DNA of 64,000 nt from assembly GCF_018598225.1 (NCBI RefSeq), contig NZ_JAHESF010000015.1, positions 1 to 64,000 of the forward strand. Reading direction: 5' to 3'. The DNA comes from Chryseosolibacter histidinae (GTDB lineage: Bacteria > Bacteroidota > Bacteroidia > Cytophagales > Cyclobacteriaceae). The notes beneath the pieces were generated by a model. That model worked only from the letters and a program-made list of their open reading frames with translations, was not told where the DNA came from and searched no databases. The position numbers were made by a program, and so were the translations under genes. Positions 45,615 to 55,509 of the stretch are shown here, piece after piece; positions within the stretch are counted from its first letter, which is position 1, and each line of letters opens with the position of its first letter.

Positions 45615-48302
45615 TCATTTTTTAAATATTGCCCACGCGGGAAGGTCAACGAACGGTAATCCCGGCAATCCATAAGGCAATCCTGCAACACCTCTTGGTA
45701 TCGACGTACTGATGGTAACCGGTAAACGGTAAGGCTGGCCTTCGATCTCGAATTCGAAGTTCTGTCCTTCGGCGAGCTTGAGCTGTACTGCGTCGTCGAC
45801 ATTGATCATCACGTAATGCCCGGGTGCTCTTTTTGCGATGGCATCACCGCGCACACTTAATTCCTCCGATCCGAAGATGTGATGCAACGGCACGGTCCAG
45901 AGGTGATCTTTCATCGGCGTGAAGATCTCGGGGATCTGTGTGAAATAGGGCGCGCGACCGTTGAGGTGAGGCTCGATCAATCGCAGGCCCGGATCACCAC
46001 CGCGCAAAGAGGCTCCTACCTCGTCCTGGTACTTGTTGACAGACTGAACTGAATTCCAGCCCGGTGACCAGAAGAAGGGTATCACCGACGATGGCGGCAG
46101 TCCTCTGAAACCTTCCATGGTGTACGACAGGGGAGAGTCGGGATCGACAGGAGGTTTGGGCTCGCTCACGCTGATGTTGGCAAGCATGGCGGTGCGGCCA
46201 CTGTAGCGATGCGGCTCGCGTGGTATTTTTTGTCCGGCAACCCTGTACGCTGCACTGGGTGTTACCCTTTCAACACCTGCCAGCAGCTTCTCTTCTTTTG
46301 CAATGGCTTCCGTCAGGTCTTCAAAATTTTTCCAGGCGGTGATCTTCTGGTTCCCGGTCAGCGCTGCCAGCTGAAGGATCCATCGCCAGCTTTCCTGCAC
46401 CGCGTCTGTAGCTTCAAACACCTGGAAGAACCGTTGCGCACGCCCTTCGTTGTTTACCAGCGTGCCGTCGGATTCCGCGAAGGTTCCGGCGGGCATCACC
46501 ATATGGGCTTTCTCGATCGTAGCGTGTACGATGTGATCGAATACGATAACCTTCTTGCATTTCATTAAGAACTCGTTCACGACGCTGGCCTTACCATGGC
46601 GATAAAGGTCATTCTCCATGATGATCACGGTATCACAGTGTCCGTTCAGCACACAGTCGAAAGCAGAGTTGAGGCGGTGGCCGCCCATCATGGCGAGGCC
46701 CAGTGAATTGCATTCGGGCAGCGTGAGCACGATGCCCGCCTGGGCTGTTTTTTTCTGCAGTGCCCAGGCAATGTTCGCGGCAGCTTTGATCACCGACTGA
46801 CTTTCGCACGATGCGCCTGAAATGATCACAGGGCGCTCTGCTTCGGAAAGGGCTTTGGCGATCTCACCGGCAAGCTGTTGTATTTCTTTCGGCAGGTTTT
46901 TAACAGGGGGAACGGTTGGATCGAGCAGGTTGGCAACGGCGAATCCAAGCCGGGCTACCTCATCGGGTGCCGCGCGATAGGTTTGCGTGGCGATATCGTC
47001 GAGCTTGGTTGTATTGACGGTAGCGATGAAGAGCGGGCCTTTGCTGTCCTGCATCAGCTCACGCGCGGCAGCATCATGCCAGGCAGGAATGTGTGCATTT
47101 GTTACCTGTTTCATCGGTTGCTGCTTCACCGACTGCCGTACGGCCAGCCCCAGCATGGGAGCCGTGTTGATAAGGTCTTCTCCAAGAATGAAGACGGCAT
47201 CTGCTTTCTCCACTTCGTGCAACGATGGCGTACGTGCGGGACCTTCCTTCAGCACTTTGATGACAAGCTCGGCCAGGTCGTGCTCGTTGTCTGAAACCCC
47301 GTGATAGAAATGATCTTCACCTACCAGTTTCTTCAACGCAAAGTTCGACTGCAATGAGGCGCGGGGAGAACCAACGCCGATCACCTTACCATCTTTAACG
47401 GCCTGCGCAACCTCGTGGAGGATGGCGGTACGGTCTACCGGCTTCCGCCCGATGAAGGGTTGACGGATGCGGTCTTCAGAGTTGGTGAACTCATAACCGA
47501 ACCTGCCGCGGTCGCAGAGGAAATATCCATTAACTTCTCCGTTGTAACGGTTGCTGATCAATCTCAGCTCGCCGTAACGTTCTCCGGCAATGGTGTTGCA
47601 ACCCAGGCTGCAGTGCTGGCACACCGAAGGGGCCATGGTAAGATCCCACTTGCGGGTGTAATGTTGTTTCAGAGTTTTATCGGTGAATACACCTGTGGGG
47701 CATATTTCGGCAAGATTGCCGCTGAACTCACTTTCAAGTGGACCATCTTCTGCGCGTCCAAAATAAACGTTGTTTTTGGAGGCGAAAGCTTCGAGGTCGT
47801 GACCGCCGGCATAATCGCGATAGTAGCGTACGCAACGGTAACACTGGATACACCGGTTCATTTCGTGATTGAGGAACGGCCCGAGGTCCTGGTTGCGGTA
47901 AGTGCGTTTGTCGTAACGGAATCGCCGGTAGGCATGGCCTGTCATTACGGTCATATCCTGCAGGTGGCAAGAGCCGCCTTCGTCACAGACCGCGCAGTCG
48001 TGCGGATGGTTAGTCATCAGCCATTCGATCACGTTGGCCCTGAACTCGCTTGCCTCCGGGTCGGCTACGGAGATCCGTTGTTTGTCATTCACCGGCTCCA
48101 TACACGACATGATGAGACGGCCTTTTTTATCGTCCTCATCCTTATACACTTTTACAGCACACTGTCTGCAGGCGCCCACCGAACCAAGGGCAGGATGCCA
48201 GCAGAAGTAGGGGAGATCGAAGCCGAGCGAAAGACAGGTCTCGAGCAGGTTCTTGCCTGATTTTACTTCGTAAGGTTTGTTATCGATGTATATGGTAGGC
48301 AT
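45615..48302 (-). CDS. nuoG: NADH-quinone oxidoreductase subunit G
   Basis: Iron-sulfur subunit of the NADH dehydrogenase arm, 895 residues. N-terminal [2Fe-2S] ligands ([16 protein letters not shown]), a His/Cys cluster site ([18 protein letters not shown]), [4Fe-4S] sites ([29 protein letters not shown]) and a molybdopterin-type C-terminal domain without cofactor residues obvious to me. The last 100 residues resemble a formate-dehydrogenase-like C-terminal barrel. Length is normal for the larger NuoG class. Confidence 0.95.
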   Translation of the reverse strand: MPTIYIDNKPYEVKSGKNLLETCLSLGFDLPYFCWHPALGSVGACRQCAVKVYKDEDDKKGRLIMSCMEPVNDKQRISVADPEASEFRANVIEWLMTNHPHDCAVCDEGGSCHLQDMTVMTGHAYRRFRYDKRTYRNQDLGPFLNHEMNRCIQCYRCVRYYRDYAGGHDLEAFASKNNVYFGRAEDGPLESEFSGNLAEICPTGVFTDKTLKQHYTRKWDLTMAPSVCQHCSLGCNTIAGERYGELRLISNRYNGEVNGYFLCDRGRFGYEFTNSEDRIRQPFIGRKPVDRTAILHEVAQAVKDGKVIGVGSPRASLQSNFALKKLVGEDHFYHGVSDNEHDLAELVIKVLKEGPARTPSLHEVEKADAVFILGEDLINTAPMLGLAVRQSVKQQPMKQVTNAHIPAWHDAAARELMQDSKGPLFIATVNTTKLDDIATQTYRAAPDEVARLGFAVANLLDPTVPPVKNLPKEIQQLAGEIAKALSEAERPVIISGASCESQSVIKAAANIAWALQKKTAQAGIVLTLPECNSLGLAMMGGHRLNSAFDCVLNGHCDTVIIMENDLYRHGKASVVNEFLMKCKKVIVFDHIVHATIEKAHMVMPAGTFAESDGTLVNNEGRAQRFFQVFEATDAVQESWRWILQLAALTGNQKITAWKNFEDLTEAIAKEEKLLAGVERVTPSAAYRVAGQKIPREPHRYSGRTAMLANISVSEPKPPVDPDSPLSYTMEGFRGLPPSSVIPFFWSPGWNSVQSVNKYQDEVGASLRGGDPGLRLIEPHLNGRAPYFTQIPEIFTPMKDHLWTVPLHHIFGSEELSVRGDAIAKRAPGHYVMINVDDAVQLKLAEGQNFEFEIEGQPYRLPVTISTSIPRGVAGLPYGLPGLPFVDLPAWAIFKK

Positions 48303-48309
48303 GGGATCG

Positions 48310-48386
48310 TTTCAAGTTTCAGGTTTGAAGTTTAAAGTTTCAAGTTACCTGGTCACCGATTACCGTTTACTGATTACCGATGACCG
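48310..48386. repeat. TTTCAAGTTT and GATTACCG word arrays in the nuoF-nuoG spacer
   Basis: TTTCAAGTTTCAGGTTTGAA (48310-48329) continues into TTTAAAGTTTCAAGTT, then GGTCACCGATTACCG, TGATTACCGATGACCG. The first word is shared with 38056 and the second with the nuoL-nuoM element. Pairing is weaker here than in the other elements; short complementary pieces (TTGAA with TTCAA, GGTCA with TGACC) are present. The nuoF stop codon lies inside it. Confidence 0.6.
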
Positions 48387-49657
48387 TTTTCCTTCCACGG
48401 ACATCGGTGATCGTGCACGTGTTGTTCAAAGTCTTTCCGGAAATATTTCAGCGCGCTTTGCAAGGGTTCCATCGCGCCGGGAGCAAGCGCACAGAAAGTG
48501 TTTCCAGGCCCCAGGTACTTCGTATGAAAGTCGAGAAGCTTCAGGTCTTCTTCTCTTCCTTCGCCGAGATCGAGCGATGCCAGGATCTTGTCTACCCATG
48601 GCAATCCTTCGCGGCAGGGTGTACAGAAGCCGCATGACTCCTGGGCGAAGAAGTGTTCCATGTTTTGTACAAATCCCACGGGGCAGGTCTTGTCGTCGAG
48701 TATGATCAGTGTTCCCGTGCCAAGCCGGCTTCCGGCCTGGGCTACGTGTGTGTAATCCATTTTTACATCGAGGTGCTCTTCCACCAGGAAGTCCGTTGAT
48801 GCTCCACCGGGCAGGGCGCCGCGGAATTTCACACCATCCTGCATGCCGCCGGCGTACTCTTCGATGAGCTCACGCATGGTCACTCCCAGGGGCAGCTCCC
48901 ATGCGCCAGGTTTTTTTACTTTGCCGCTCACGCCATAGATCTTGGTGCCGGTGTCAGTTGTGCGACTCAGCGTGCGGAACCAGTCGGAGCCCTTGTTCAC
49001 GATGTGCGGAATATTGCAGAGGGTTTCCACGTTATTCACAATGGTAGGCTTGCCAAACAAACCGCTGATCTGTGGAAAAGGTGGCTTGGCCCTGGGTGTT
49101 GCACGTTTGCCTTCCAGCGAGTTGAGCAACGCCGTTTCTTCACCACACATATAGCGGCCAACGCCCGTGTGCAGGTGCATTTCGAGGTTGTACCCCGAGC
49201 CCAAAATATTTTTGCCGAGATATCCTGCTTCGTATGCTTCGCGCAGTGCCTGGGTAATGGCCTGTGCTGCCGTCTTATAAGCCCAGCGCAGAAAGACGAA
49301 GGAGTGGTCTGCCTGGATCGCGTACGCAGACAGGATCATACCTTCGATGAGCTGGTGAGGTGTGCTCTCCAGCAGGATCCGGTCTTTGAATGTTCCGGGT
49401 TCCATTTCGTCTGCATTGGCGATGAGATATTTTGGTCCCGGCACATCCATGGGCACAAAGCTCCACTTGAGTCCGGTGGCAAACCCGGCGCCGCCTCTTC
49501 CGCGCAGGTTCGATTCTTTCACAAGGTCCTGAACGGCTTTCGGCGACATGCCCTTCATCACCTTACGCAGCGCTTCGTATCCGCCAACCTTTTCGTATTC
49601 TTTCAGGTCAAGGGGTCGCTTGTCGTCGCGGATGTGGTGTGTCAGTGGCTTCTCCAT
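48374..49657 (-). CDS. nuoF: NADH-quinone oxidoreductase subunit F (NADH- and FMN-binding)
   Basis: Oxidises NADH with FMN and passes electrons to a [4Fe-4S] cluster. The 427 residues show [19 protein letters not shown] (FMN/NADH site, about 51-69), [34 protein letters not shown]-type loop (seen here as [20 protein letters not shown]), and the cluster ligands [11 protein letters not shown]. The C terminus is longer than the coding core and overlaps the word repeat. It precedes nuoG with a 71-bp spacer. Confidence 0.95.
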   Translation of the reverse strand: [427 protein letters not shown]

Positions 49658-49675
49658 GTTCAGGCACTTTTGGTG

Positions 49676-50140
49676 TTACGAATATTTTTTCAGGATGTCG
49701 TCAAGCTGGTCGATCCTTACATTTTTATAGAGGTCGTCGTCGATCATCATGGCAGGTGCCGTGTCGCAAGTACCGAGGCAGCAGTTGGGCAACAGCGTGA
49801 ACCGGTCGTCAGGTGTTGTTTGCCCGTATTTGATGCCCAGCTTTTGTATGAGCTGATCGCGGAGCTTGTCGTACCCCATCACCCAGCAGCTCACGCTGTC
49901 GCATACCAGGATGATGTGCCGGCCCACCGGTTTGCGGAACAGCATGTTGTAGAAGGTGGCCACGGAGTCAAGCTCTTCAGCCGTCATCTTCATGTACTCG
50001 GCCACATCTTTCAAGCTCTCGTCTGAGATCCACCGGCGATGTGCCTGCACAACTTTCAAGGCTTCGATGCACGCGGCCTTTTTCACCGGCACCACCTTGA
50101 TCGCTTCTTCGATCTCGTGTATTTCGGCAGTTGATAACAT
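49676..50140 (-). CDS. nuoE: NADH-quinone oxidoreductase subunit E ([2Fe-2S])
   Basis: Thioredoxin-like [2Fe-2S] subunit of the NADH dehydrogenase arm, 154 residues. Ligands are the CDSVSC (CxxxxC) and CCLGTC (CxxxC) pairs. The N-terminal helical part reads VQAHRRWISDESLKDVAEYM, the usual start of the domain, followed by SVATFYNMLFRKPVG. It lies 18 bp before nuoF. Confidence 0.94.
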   Translation of the reverse strand: MLSTAEIHEIEEAIKVVPVKKAACIEALKVVQAHRRWISDESLKDVAEYMKMTAEELDSVATFYNMLFRKPVGRHIILVCDSVSCWVMGYDKLRDQLIQKLGIKYGQTTPDDRFTLLPNCCLGTCDTAPAMMIDDDLYKNVRIDQLDDILKKYS

Positions 50141-50178
50141 AATATTTAAGTACGAGGTACGATTTTCCGTTCATTCAT

Positions 50179-50207
50179 CCCTCAAAGGGTTCTGAACCCT
50201 TTGAGGG
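50179..50207. repeat. Perfect CCCTCAAAGGGTT hairpin in the nuoCD-nuoE spacer
   Basis: CCCTCAAAGGGTT (50179-50191) and AACCCTTTGAGGG (50195-50207) are exact complements with a 3-base loop (CTG). It is the same 13-mer as at 9581-9652. It lies between nuoCD and nuoE and has no T run on the transcribed strand, so it is not an obvious terminator. Confidence 0.85.
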
Positions 50208-50219
50208 TTAAGCGTTAAT

Positions 50220-51968
50220 CTATCGATCAATATCCGCCAATACATAGTCCATTGCACCCAGGATGCTGAGCAGGTCGGCTACGGTATAGCCGCGGCTGAT
50301 GTAGGGAATCATCTGCATGTGTGCGAACGATGGCGTACGCACCCGAACGCGATAGGGCGATGTGTTACCATCACTGATCGCGTAATAACTGTTTGCTCCT
50401 TTGGTTGCTTCGATGCAGCTCATGGCTTCGCCGGGCGGGATCACCGGCCCCCAGCTCACATTCAGGAAGTGTGTGATCAGCGTTTCGATGTCTTTCATCG
50501 TATGCTTTTTGATCGGCGGGGTGGTGAGCGGGTGGTCAGCCTTGTAGGCACCTTCAGGCATATTCTTCAGGCACTGCTCGATGATGCGCAGGCTCTGTCT
50601 CATTTCAGCTACCCTTACCAGGGCACGGTCGTAACAATCACCGTTCATGGCGATGGGCACTTCAAAATCGAACTGCTCATAACCGGAGTAAGGTTGTTTT
50701 TTGCGGAAGTCCCACTCCAGTCCACACGCCCTGAGGTTGGCACCGGTTGCGCCCCATTCGATGGCTTCGTCGAGGGTGAAGATGCCGATGCCAACAGTAC
50801 GGGCCTTGAAGAGGCTGTTGGCCATCACGAGCTTGTCATATTCGCGGAGCTTTTTCGGGAAGTAGTCGAGAAATTTTTTCACCAGCGTTTCCCAACCTTT
50901 GGGAAGGTCCTGTGCAACACCGCCGATGCGGAACCAGTTGGGATGCATGCGTCCGCCACAAACTGCTTCCACCACATCGAAGATCTTCTCACGATCGGTG
51001 AACATGTAGAAGACGGGGGAGAGCTGTCCTACGTCCTGCGAGAAGGTGCCATACCATACCAGGTGGCTGGCGATCCTGAAGAACTCACACATCATGATGC
51101 GGATCATCTGCGCGCGTGCAGGTACCTGAATGCCGGCAAGTTTTTCGACCGCCAGCAAGTAAGCGAGGTTATTGTTCACGCCGCCCAGGTAATCGATACG
51201 GTCGGTGTAAGGAATGTAGGTATGCCACGATTGGCGCTCGGCCATTTTTTCTGCACCACGATGATGGAAGCCGATGTCTGGAACAAGGTCGACAATATCT
51301 TCGCCATCCAGTTGCAGAATGAGTCTGAGTACGCCGTGCGTGCCGGGGTGCTGCGGGCCGATGTTGAGGAACATAAAATCCGAATCCTGGCTTTGGCGTT
51401 CCATGCCCCAGTCTTCGGGTTTGAATTGCAGCGCCGATTGTTCGCGGTCCTGCTTCTCGTCATACAACCTGAAAGGTCCCATTTCCGTTGCCCGGGCAGG
51501 ATGCTCTTTGCGAAGGGGATGTCCTTCCCACGTCAGTGGCATGAGGATACGCCTGAGGTTGGGGTGGCCTTCGAACCGAATGCCGAACATATCATACACT
51601 TCCCTTTCGTACCAGCTGGCGTTGGCCCACAAAGAAGTGATGCTGGGCACAGTGGGGTAATCGCCCTTGAGCGATGCCTTCAGGCGCAGGAAGCTGTTGC
51701 GTTCAAAAGAAAAGAGGTGGTAAACAATGGTGAACTGCGAGGAGGGGTAGCCGTTGTTCTTGCTGCGGCTGCGTTCATCAATGGCGGTGATATCGTACAA
51801 GAGGGGATATGGCCGCGAAATTTCTGATTTGAGATATGTGAACACCGCTCTCAAACGGTCCAACGGAAGCCAACAGGTGGGGATCCCATCTTTGGCCGGT
51901 TGTTCAGTGAAGACACCTTCACCGAATTTCAACCGCAGTTGTTCCATCGGATTGAATATTTTGTCCAT
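50220..51968 (-). CDS. nuoCD: NADH-quinone oxidoreductase fused subunits C and D
   Basis: Fusion of the 30-kDa and 49-kDa subunits of complex I, 582 residues from the ATG at 51968; a GTG 15 bases upstream is less likely. The NuoC part (about 1-185) has [34 protein letters not shown] and HPLRKEHP. The NuoD part (from about 205) has [52 protein letters not shown] and a C-terminal DVSLLSI-like end seen here as [20 protein letters not shown]. Such fusions are usual in E. coli-type and Bacteroidota operons. The quinone-site histidines lie in GTHGV and FHHRG. Confidence 0.95.
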   Translation of the reverse strand: MDKIFNPMEQLRLKFGEGVFTEQPAKDGIPTCWLPLDRLRAVFTYLKSEISRPYPLLYDITAIDERSRSKNNGYPSSQFTIVYHLFSFERNSFLRLKASLKGDYPTVPSITSLWANASWYEREVYDMFGIRFEGHPNLRRILMPLTWEGHPLRKEHPARATEMGPFRLYDEKQDREQSALQFKPEDWGMERQSQDSDFMFLNIGPQHPGTHGVLRLILQLDGEDIVDLVPDIGFHHRGAEKMAERQSWHTYIPYTDRIDYLGGVNNNLAYLLAVEKLAGIQVPARAQMIRIMMCEFFRIASHLVWYGTFSQDVGQLSPVFYMFTDREKIFDVVEAVCGGRMHPNWFRIGGVAQDLPKGWETLVKKFLDYFPKKLREYDKLVMANSLFKARTVGIGIFTLDEAIEWGATGANLRACGLEWDFRKKQPYSGYEQFDFEVPIAMNGDCYDRALVRVAEMRQSLRIIEQCLKNMPEGAYKADHPLTTPPIKKHTMKDIETLITHFLNVSWGPVIPPGEAMSCIEATKGANSYYAISDGNTSPYRVRVRTPSFAHMQMIPYISRGYTVADLLSILGAMDYVLADIDR

Positions 51969-52065
51969 GGTAAAACTAAACACACCCGTGTTCAGTGTTT
52001 AATGTTCAACGTCCTGTCTACTGCATCATCAAATCGGTTTTATTAAGTGGGGTTGGTTTTTTTGT

Positions 52066-52137
52066 TCCCGCAGATCACGCGGATTAACGCTGATTTTTTG
52101 GTGCGTTGATCTGCGGCCATCTGCGAAATCTGCGGGA
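52066..52137. repeat. CGCAGAT word element in the nuoB-nuoCD spacer
   Basis: TCCCGCAGAT (52066-52075) and its complement ATCTGCGGGA (52128-52137) flank a chain of CGCGGATTAACGC, GATCTGCGG and ATCTGCGAA words. It occupies the centre of the 178-bp spacer. The word is widespread in intergenic regions of related bacteria. Confidence 0.7.
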
Positions 52138-52146
52138 TACTGCATT

Positions 52147-52779
52147 TTATATCTCGTCAGGCGATCGGAAGGTGGTCATCTCCTTTCGTTTCTCCTGTCT
52201 TCTTATTTTAACATCAACTTTTTCGGGCTTCATCACGCCCTGCTCACCGATCACCCAGCTCAAGGGCCTTCTTTCTTTTCCTACCGAGGCGGCGAGCAAT
52301 GTGAGACCTTCTATGAAGGCATCGGGTCGTGGCGGACATCCAGGTACGTATACATCCACCGGCAGGAACTTGTCCACACCCTGCACAACGCTATAGATAT
52401 CGTACATGCCGCCGGAGTTGGCGCACGAGCCCATGGAGATGACCCAGCGCGGTTCCATCATTTGTTCGTGCAGGCGTTTGATGATGGGCGCCATTTTGAT
52501 GAATACGGTGCCGGCAATGATCATCACGTCTGCTTCGCGGGGGGTGCCCCTGATCACTTCTGCCCCGAAGCGTGCCACATCATATTTGGGTGTCATGCTG
52601 GTGGCCATTTCAACGAAGCAGCAGGAGAGTCCGAAGTGGAAAGGCCACATGGAATTTCGGCGCCCCCATGCCAGCAGGTCTTGCACTGTGGTGAGCATGA
52701 TATTCTGCTTCATGGTTTCCTCCAGGGAGCTTGTGCCGCGCACGGCCTGTTCATCCGGTTTACTGAGCCACCACTTCAT
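52147..52779 (-). CDS. nuoB: NADH-quinone oxidoreductase subunit B (cluster N2)
   Basis: Carries the terminal [4Fe-4S] cluster N2 that hands electrons to quinone. The 210 residues show the cluster-binding cysteines in [23 protein letters not shown] and [11 protein letters not shown]. The N-terminal 25 residues and the basic C-terminal tail of about 30 residues are extensions relative to the core. It overlaps nuoA by 4 bases. Confidence 0.95.
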   Translation of the reverse strand: MKWWLSKPDEQAVRGTSSLEETMKQNIMLTTVQDLLAWGRRNSMWPFHFGLSCCFVEMATSMTPKYDVARFGAEVIRGTPREADVMIIAGTVFIKMAPIIKRLHEQMMEPRWVISMGSCANSGGMYDIYSVVQGVDKFLPVDVYVPGCPPRPDAFIEGLTLLAASVGKERRPLSWVIGEQGVMKPEKVDVKIRRQEKRKEMTTFRSPDEI

Positions 52780-53297
52780 GCTGTTGTCGATTGATTAGTG
52801 TGTTTGTTCTTCAAAGCCGGAACATGCGGTTGGGATGCGCCGTTGACCTTGCTGACGATATTTTCTGCAGCGGATTTTTTCTGATTCAGCTTTTTATATG
52901 CTTTCAGGATCTTCTTGCCGTCGGGACCAAAGTCCAGGGCGCCGTTTCTCCATTCGTAGATGAGCACCACGAACAGCAGGATCACGAAGATCATCACGCC
53001 CACGTAGCCATACCAGCCCAGTTCCCTGAAGGCGATAGCCCACGACACAATGAAGATCGTTTCCACGTCGAAGATGACGAAGAGCATGGCGATAAGATAA
53101 AATTGGGAAGAGAAGCGCAGGCGCGCAGATCCGGTGCTCAGAATTCCGCCTTCATACGGATCTTCTGTGGCACGTTCCTTATGACGCTGCCCCAATACAA
53201 AAGAAAGGCCCAGCATTGCTAATACCAGGCTCAGAACGATAGCTCCATAAGCGATTATGGGCCAAAGCAATCCGGTGTTTTCATTTAAGCTGTCCAA
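52776..53297 (-). CDS. nuoA: NADH-quinone oxidoreductase subunit A
   Basis: First gene of the nuo operon; small membrane subunit of complex I, 173 residues with three membrane helices. Conserved regions are [37 protein letters not shown] and [10 protein letters not shown]. No ATG is available in frame ahead of the first membrane helix: the start is a TTG at 53297, with a TAG stop 39 bases upstream. The C-terminal tail after the last helix is long and polar (about 60 residues), longer than in most NuoA proteins. Confidence 0.93.
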   Translation of the reverse strand: MDSLNENTGLLWPIIAYGAIVLSLVLAMLGLSFVLGQRHKERATEDPYEGGILSTGSARLRFSSQFYLIAMLFVIFDVETIFIVSWAIAFRELGWYGYVGVMIFVILLFVVLIYEWRNGALDFGPDGKKILKAYKKLNQKKSAAENIVSKVNGASQPHVPALKNKHTNQSTTA

Positions 53298-53367
53298 AAC
53301 GTGTTTGCCTCCCGCAAACCACTTTTGAGTCTTAAACTATAGCCACGCTATTCTTGCTGCTCTGTGC

Positions 53368-53388
53368 CTGTCCGCCAGCGGCAGACAG
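53368..53388 (-). terminator. Hairpin between the CBS gene and nuoA
   Basis: CTGTC (53368-53372) and GACAG (53384-53388) pair, with an inner GCC-AGC-GGC stem-loop and one mismatch. It lies 19 bp past the stop codon of the CBS-domain gene, read on the minus strand, and upstream of nuoA. It may end CBS transcription, but no clear T run follows. Confidence 0.35.
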
Positions 53389-53406
53389 TTTGTGAAGCCA
53401 ATACGA

Positions 53407-53835
53407 TCAGTGGGTGATGTATTGTTCCAGATTCTCTATAATGAATTTCTGTTCTTCGATAATGAATTTTACAACGTCGCCCACAGAGACCAATCCCACC
53501 AGACCGTCATTCTCCATCACGGGAAGGTGGCGGATCTTTCGGTCGGTCATGATCTTCATACAATCTTCAATGCTCGTGTCGGGTGTCACAGTGATGGGAC
53601 GTTCCGTCATTACTTCCCGGATCAGGGTATCTTTGGAAGACTTACCCTTCAGAATCAATTTGCGGGCATAGTCACGCTCCGTAAAAATGCCTACAAATTT
53701 GCCGTTGTCAACAACCAAGAGGGCCCCAATGCTCTTCTCGAACATCAGTTCAAGGGCATTGTACACAGTGGTGCCTGAGTTAATGGAGAAGACAGCACTG
53801 CCTTTTGTCTGGATGATATTTCTGACTTTTCCCAT
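53407..53835 (-). CDS. CBS-domain pair protein
   Basis: A 142-residue stand-alone Bateman module of two CBS domains: VYNALELMFEKSIGALLVVD and FVGIFTERDYARK in the first, IEDCMKIMTDRKIRHLPVM and LVGLVSVGDVVKFI in the second. It ends with a helical segment (EEQKFIIENLEQYITH). CBS pairs bind adenosine nucleotides and are usually regulators; no partner gene is adjacent apart from the nuo operon. The ATG at 53835 fits the domain start; an upstream ATG gives a non-conserved leader. Confidence 0.9.
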   Translation of the reverse strand: MGKVRNIIQTKGSAVFSINSGTTVYNALELMFEKSIGALLVVDNGKFVGIFTERDYARKLILKGKSSKDTLIREVMTERPITVTPDTSIEDCMKIMTDRKIRHLPVMENDGLVGLVSVGDVVKFIIEEQKFIIENLEQYITH

Positions 53836-53999
53836 AGGGCGGTGTTTCGTTAGGCGGTGAATTGAAGGTAAATGATTTCGTTTGAAATAACAAACGATTT
53901 CGGTCATTGATTTTAATGGAAGGTAAGTGCGGATGTTTTGCGGGACGGGAAGAAACGTATTGTGGTATACATAAGGTCTACACTATATATATTGTGTGA

Positions 54000-55172
54000 T
54001 CAGGCCACACGTACGCGTTTGGCGGGTTTGCGCGATTCTCTTTTGATCGATGCCCTGAGCAACCGCGAAGTGAGCTTCGGATTCGCTTTTTCACGCTGGA
54101 TGAACTTCAGGATCTTCATTAACACTTCCTCTTCGTGAGAAAGTGCGTATTTGCCCTTTTTTTCTTTCTTCTCATCCGCAAAAAAACGCGTGAGCTGATC
54201 TTGCTGGTAATAATCCACCAGGCCAGGGTGAACGTAATAGTTTTTGCATACAGCGACTGTATTGCCCAGTTTGCGGCTTACCTGCTGCAAAGCTTCGGCC
54301 ACCGTTTTTTTATAGGCGACCAGCGATGTGCATGCATCGGCCTGTTTCAGCAGCCTGAGCATTATCAACGTTCCGGCCCAGGTTCTAAAATCCTTGGTGG
54401 TGAAATCCTGATTCATACAGGCTTTGATATATTGGTTAACCTGTCCCGAATCGACCTTTCGTAGCTCACCCGTACCGTTGTAATACTGGAAAAGCTCGCT
54501 GCCGGGAATGGCTTTACATTGTTTGATGATGCGCGCGAATTTTTTGTTCTTCAGCGTGATCTTCTGATAAACACCCTTTTTGCCTTTGAAGGAAAACGTT
54601 ACAGTGCTGCCCTGCACGGCAACGTGTTTGTTCTTCAGCGTAGTGAGGCCGTAAGATCCATATTGTTTTTCATATCCCTCGTTGCCTACCCGGATATAAG
54701 TTCTTTCCATCAGGCTTACCACCATGGCGAGCACTTTTGATTCCGGGAATCCGGATTGAGCCAGATCTTTTTCCAGTTGTCTGCGCAGCGTTGGCAGTGC
54801 TTTGCCAAATTCGTACATGCGATGGAATTTTGTTTCGCGCTGCAGGGCGGCCCAACGGGGGTGGTACCGGTACTGCTTCCTTCCGGCGATATCAAAGCCG
54901 GTAGCCTGGATGTGGCCGTTGGGCGAGCGGCTGATCCACACGCGGGTCCACGCCGGCGGGATCACCAGCTTTTTGATACGCTCGAGTGTTTCGGGGTCAT
55001 CAACGGCCTCGCCTTTATAAGTATAAGTAAAACCTTTTCCCTTTTTTATTCTAACAATGCCCGGTTCACCGTCGCTTACGTACACAAGATTAGCCGCCGA
55101 GGCTGCTGCTTCGTAGTCTTTGTCGATCTTCAGAAAATCGCGATGAGACAGAGCCGGGCTTGCGGTGATCAT
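54000..55172 (-). CDS. DNA topoisomerase IB (poxvirus/bacterial type)
   Basis: Relaxes supercoils by nicking one strand through a 3'-phosphotyrosine. The 390 residues from the ATG at 55172 comprise an N-terminal beta-rich DNA-clamp domain (about 1-110; YVSDGEPGIVRIKKGKGFTY, IPPAWTRVWISRSPNGHIQATGFD) and the catalytic domain with conserved Arg, Lys and His residues (RVGNEGYEKQYGSYGLTTLKNKH, KDFRTWAGTLIM) and the tyrosine in NTVAVCKNYYVHPGLVDYY. The C terminus is basic. Upstream ATGs lead into sequence with no conservation. Confidence 0.9.
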   Translation of the reverse strand: MITASPALSHRDFLKIDKDYEAAASAANLVYVSDGEPGIVRIKKGKGFTYTYKGEAVDDPETLERIKKLVIPPAWTRVWISRSPNGHIQATGFDIAGRKQYRYHPRWAALQRETKFHRMYEFGKALPTLRRQLEKDLAQSGFPESKVLAMVVSLMERTYIRVGNEGYEKQYGSYGLTTLKNKHVAVQGSTVTFSFKGKKGVYQKITLKNKKFARIIKQCKAIPGSELFQYYNGTGELRKVDSGQVNQYIKACMNQDFTTKDFRTWAGTLIMLRLLKQADACTSLVAYKKTVAEALQQVSRKLGNTVAVCKNYYVHPGLVDYYQQDQLTRFFADEKKEKKGKYALSHEEEVLMKILKFIQREKANPKLTSRLLRASIKRESRKPAKRVRVA

Positions 55173-55509
55173 AATTGTTCCTTTCCATGGAACTGTTAAA
55201 AGTCGATGCCAACGCTGAATTTTTAATTCGGCATCGGGAATTTTATACCACTCATTAGAATATGGCGGGAGCAACCGGCAGTATTATTATATTGCGGCTT
55301 GCCTGGCGCTGTGATCTTTTATGAAAACCTCTCCATCTGAAAACCAACTATTCAATAACGGCTACCCTAACATGGGTTTCCAGGTCATTGTCATTAGTTG
55401 TCACGATGACCAGAGATATTTATGGCTGGAAAAATTAATGGGCTTGATGTCAAAATTAACTCATTTCTGACCAGGCTATTTCCTCAAGAAACCCCAACTG
55501 AATAACGAT
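55173..55509. other. Intergenic region between topoisomerase IB and the RHS locus
   Basis: A 337-bp divergent spacer that must hold the promoters of both topoisomerase IB (minus) and the secreted triad (plus). No repeat of the word type and no good TAnnTTTG box was found. I see nothing else in it. Confidence 0.4.

Noticed and set aside
45611-45802. 64-codon N-terminal extension of nuoH
   Set aside because: It overlaps the 3' end of nuoG in another frame and is basic and polar; NuoH proteins begin close to the first membrane helix at 45610.
47415-48260. 281-codon plus-strand frame opposite nuoG
   Set aside because: nuoG is intact with all cluster ligands; the antisense frame shows no conserved pattern.
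50319-51827. 502-codon plus-strand open frame opposite nuoCD
   Set aside because: Long antisense frames are expected opposite genes with this codon bias; the nuoCD protein has all motifs and the antisense protein has none.
53980-53997. ACACTATATATATTGTGT as a promoter or terminator
   Set aside because: It is an imperfect A+T palindrome directly after the topoisomerase stop codon; too weak and too short to call.
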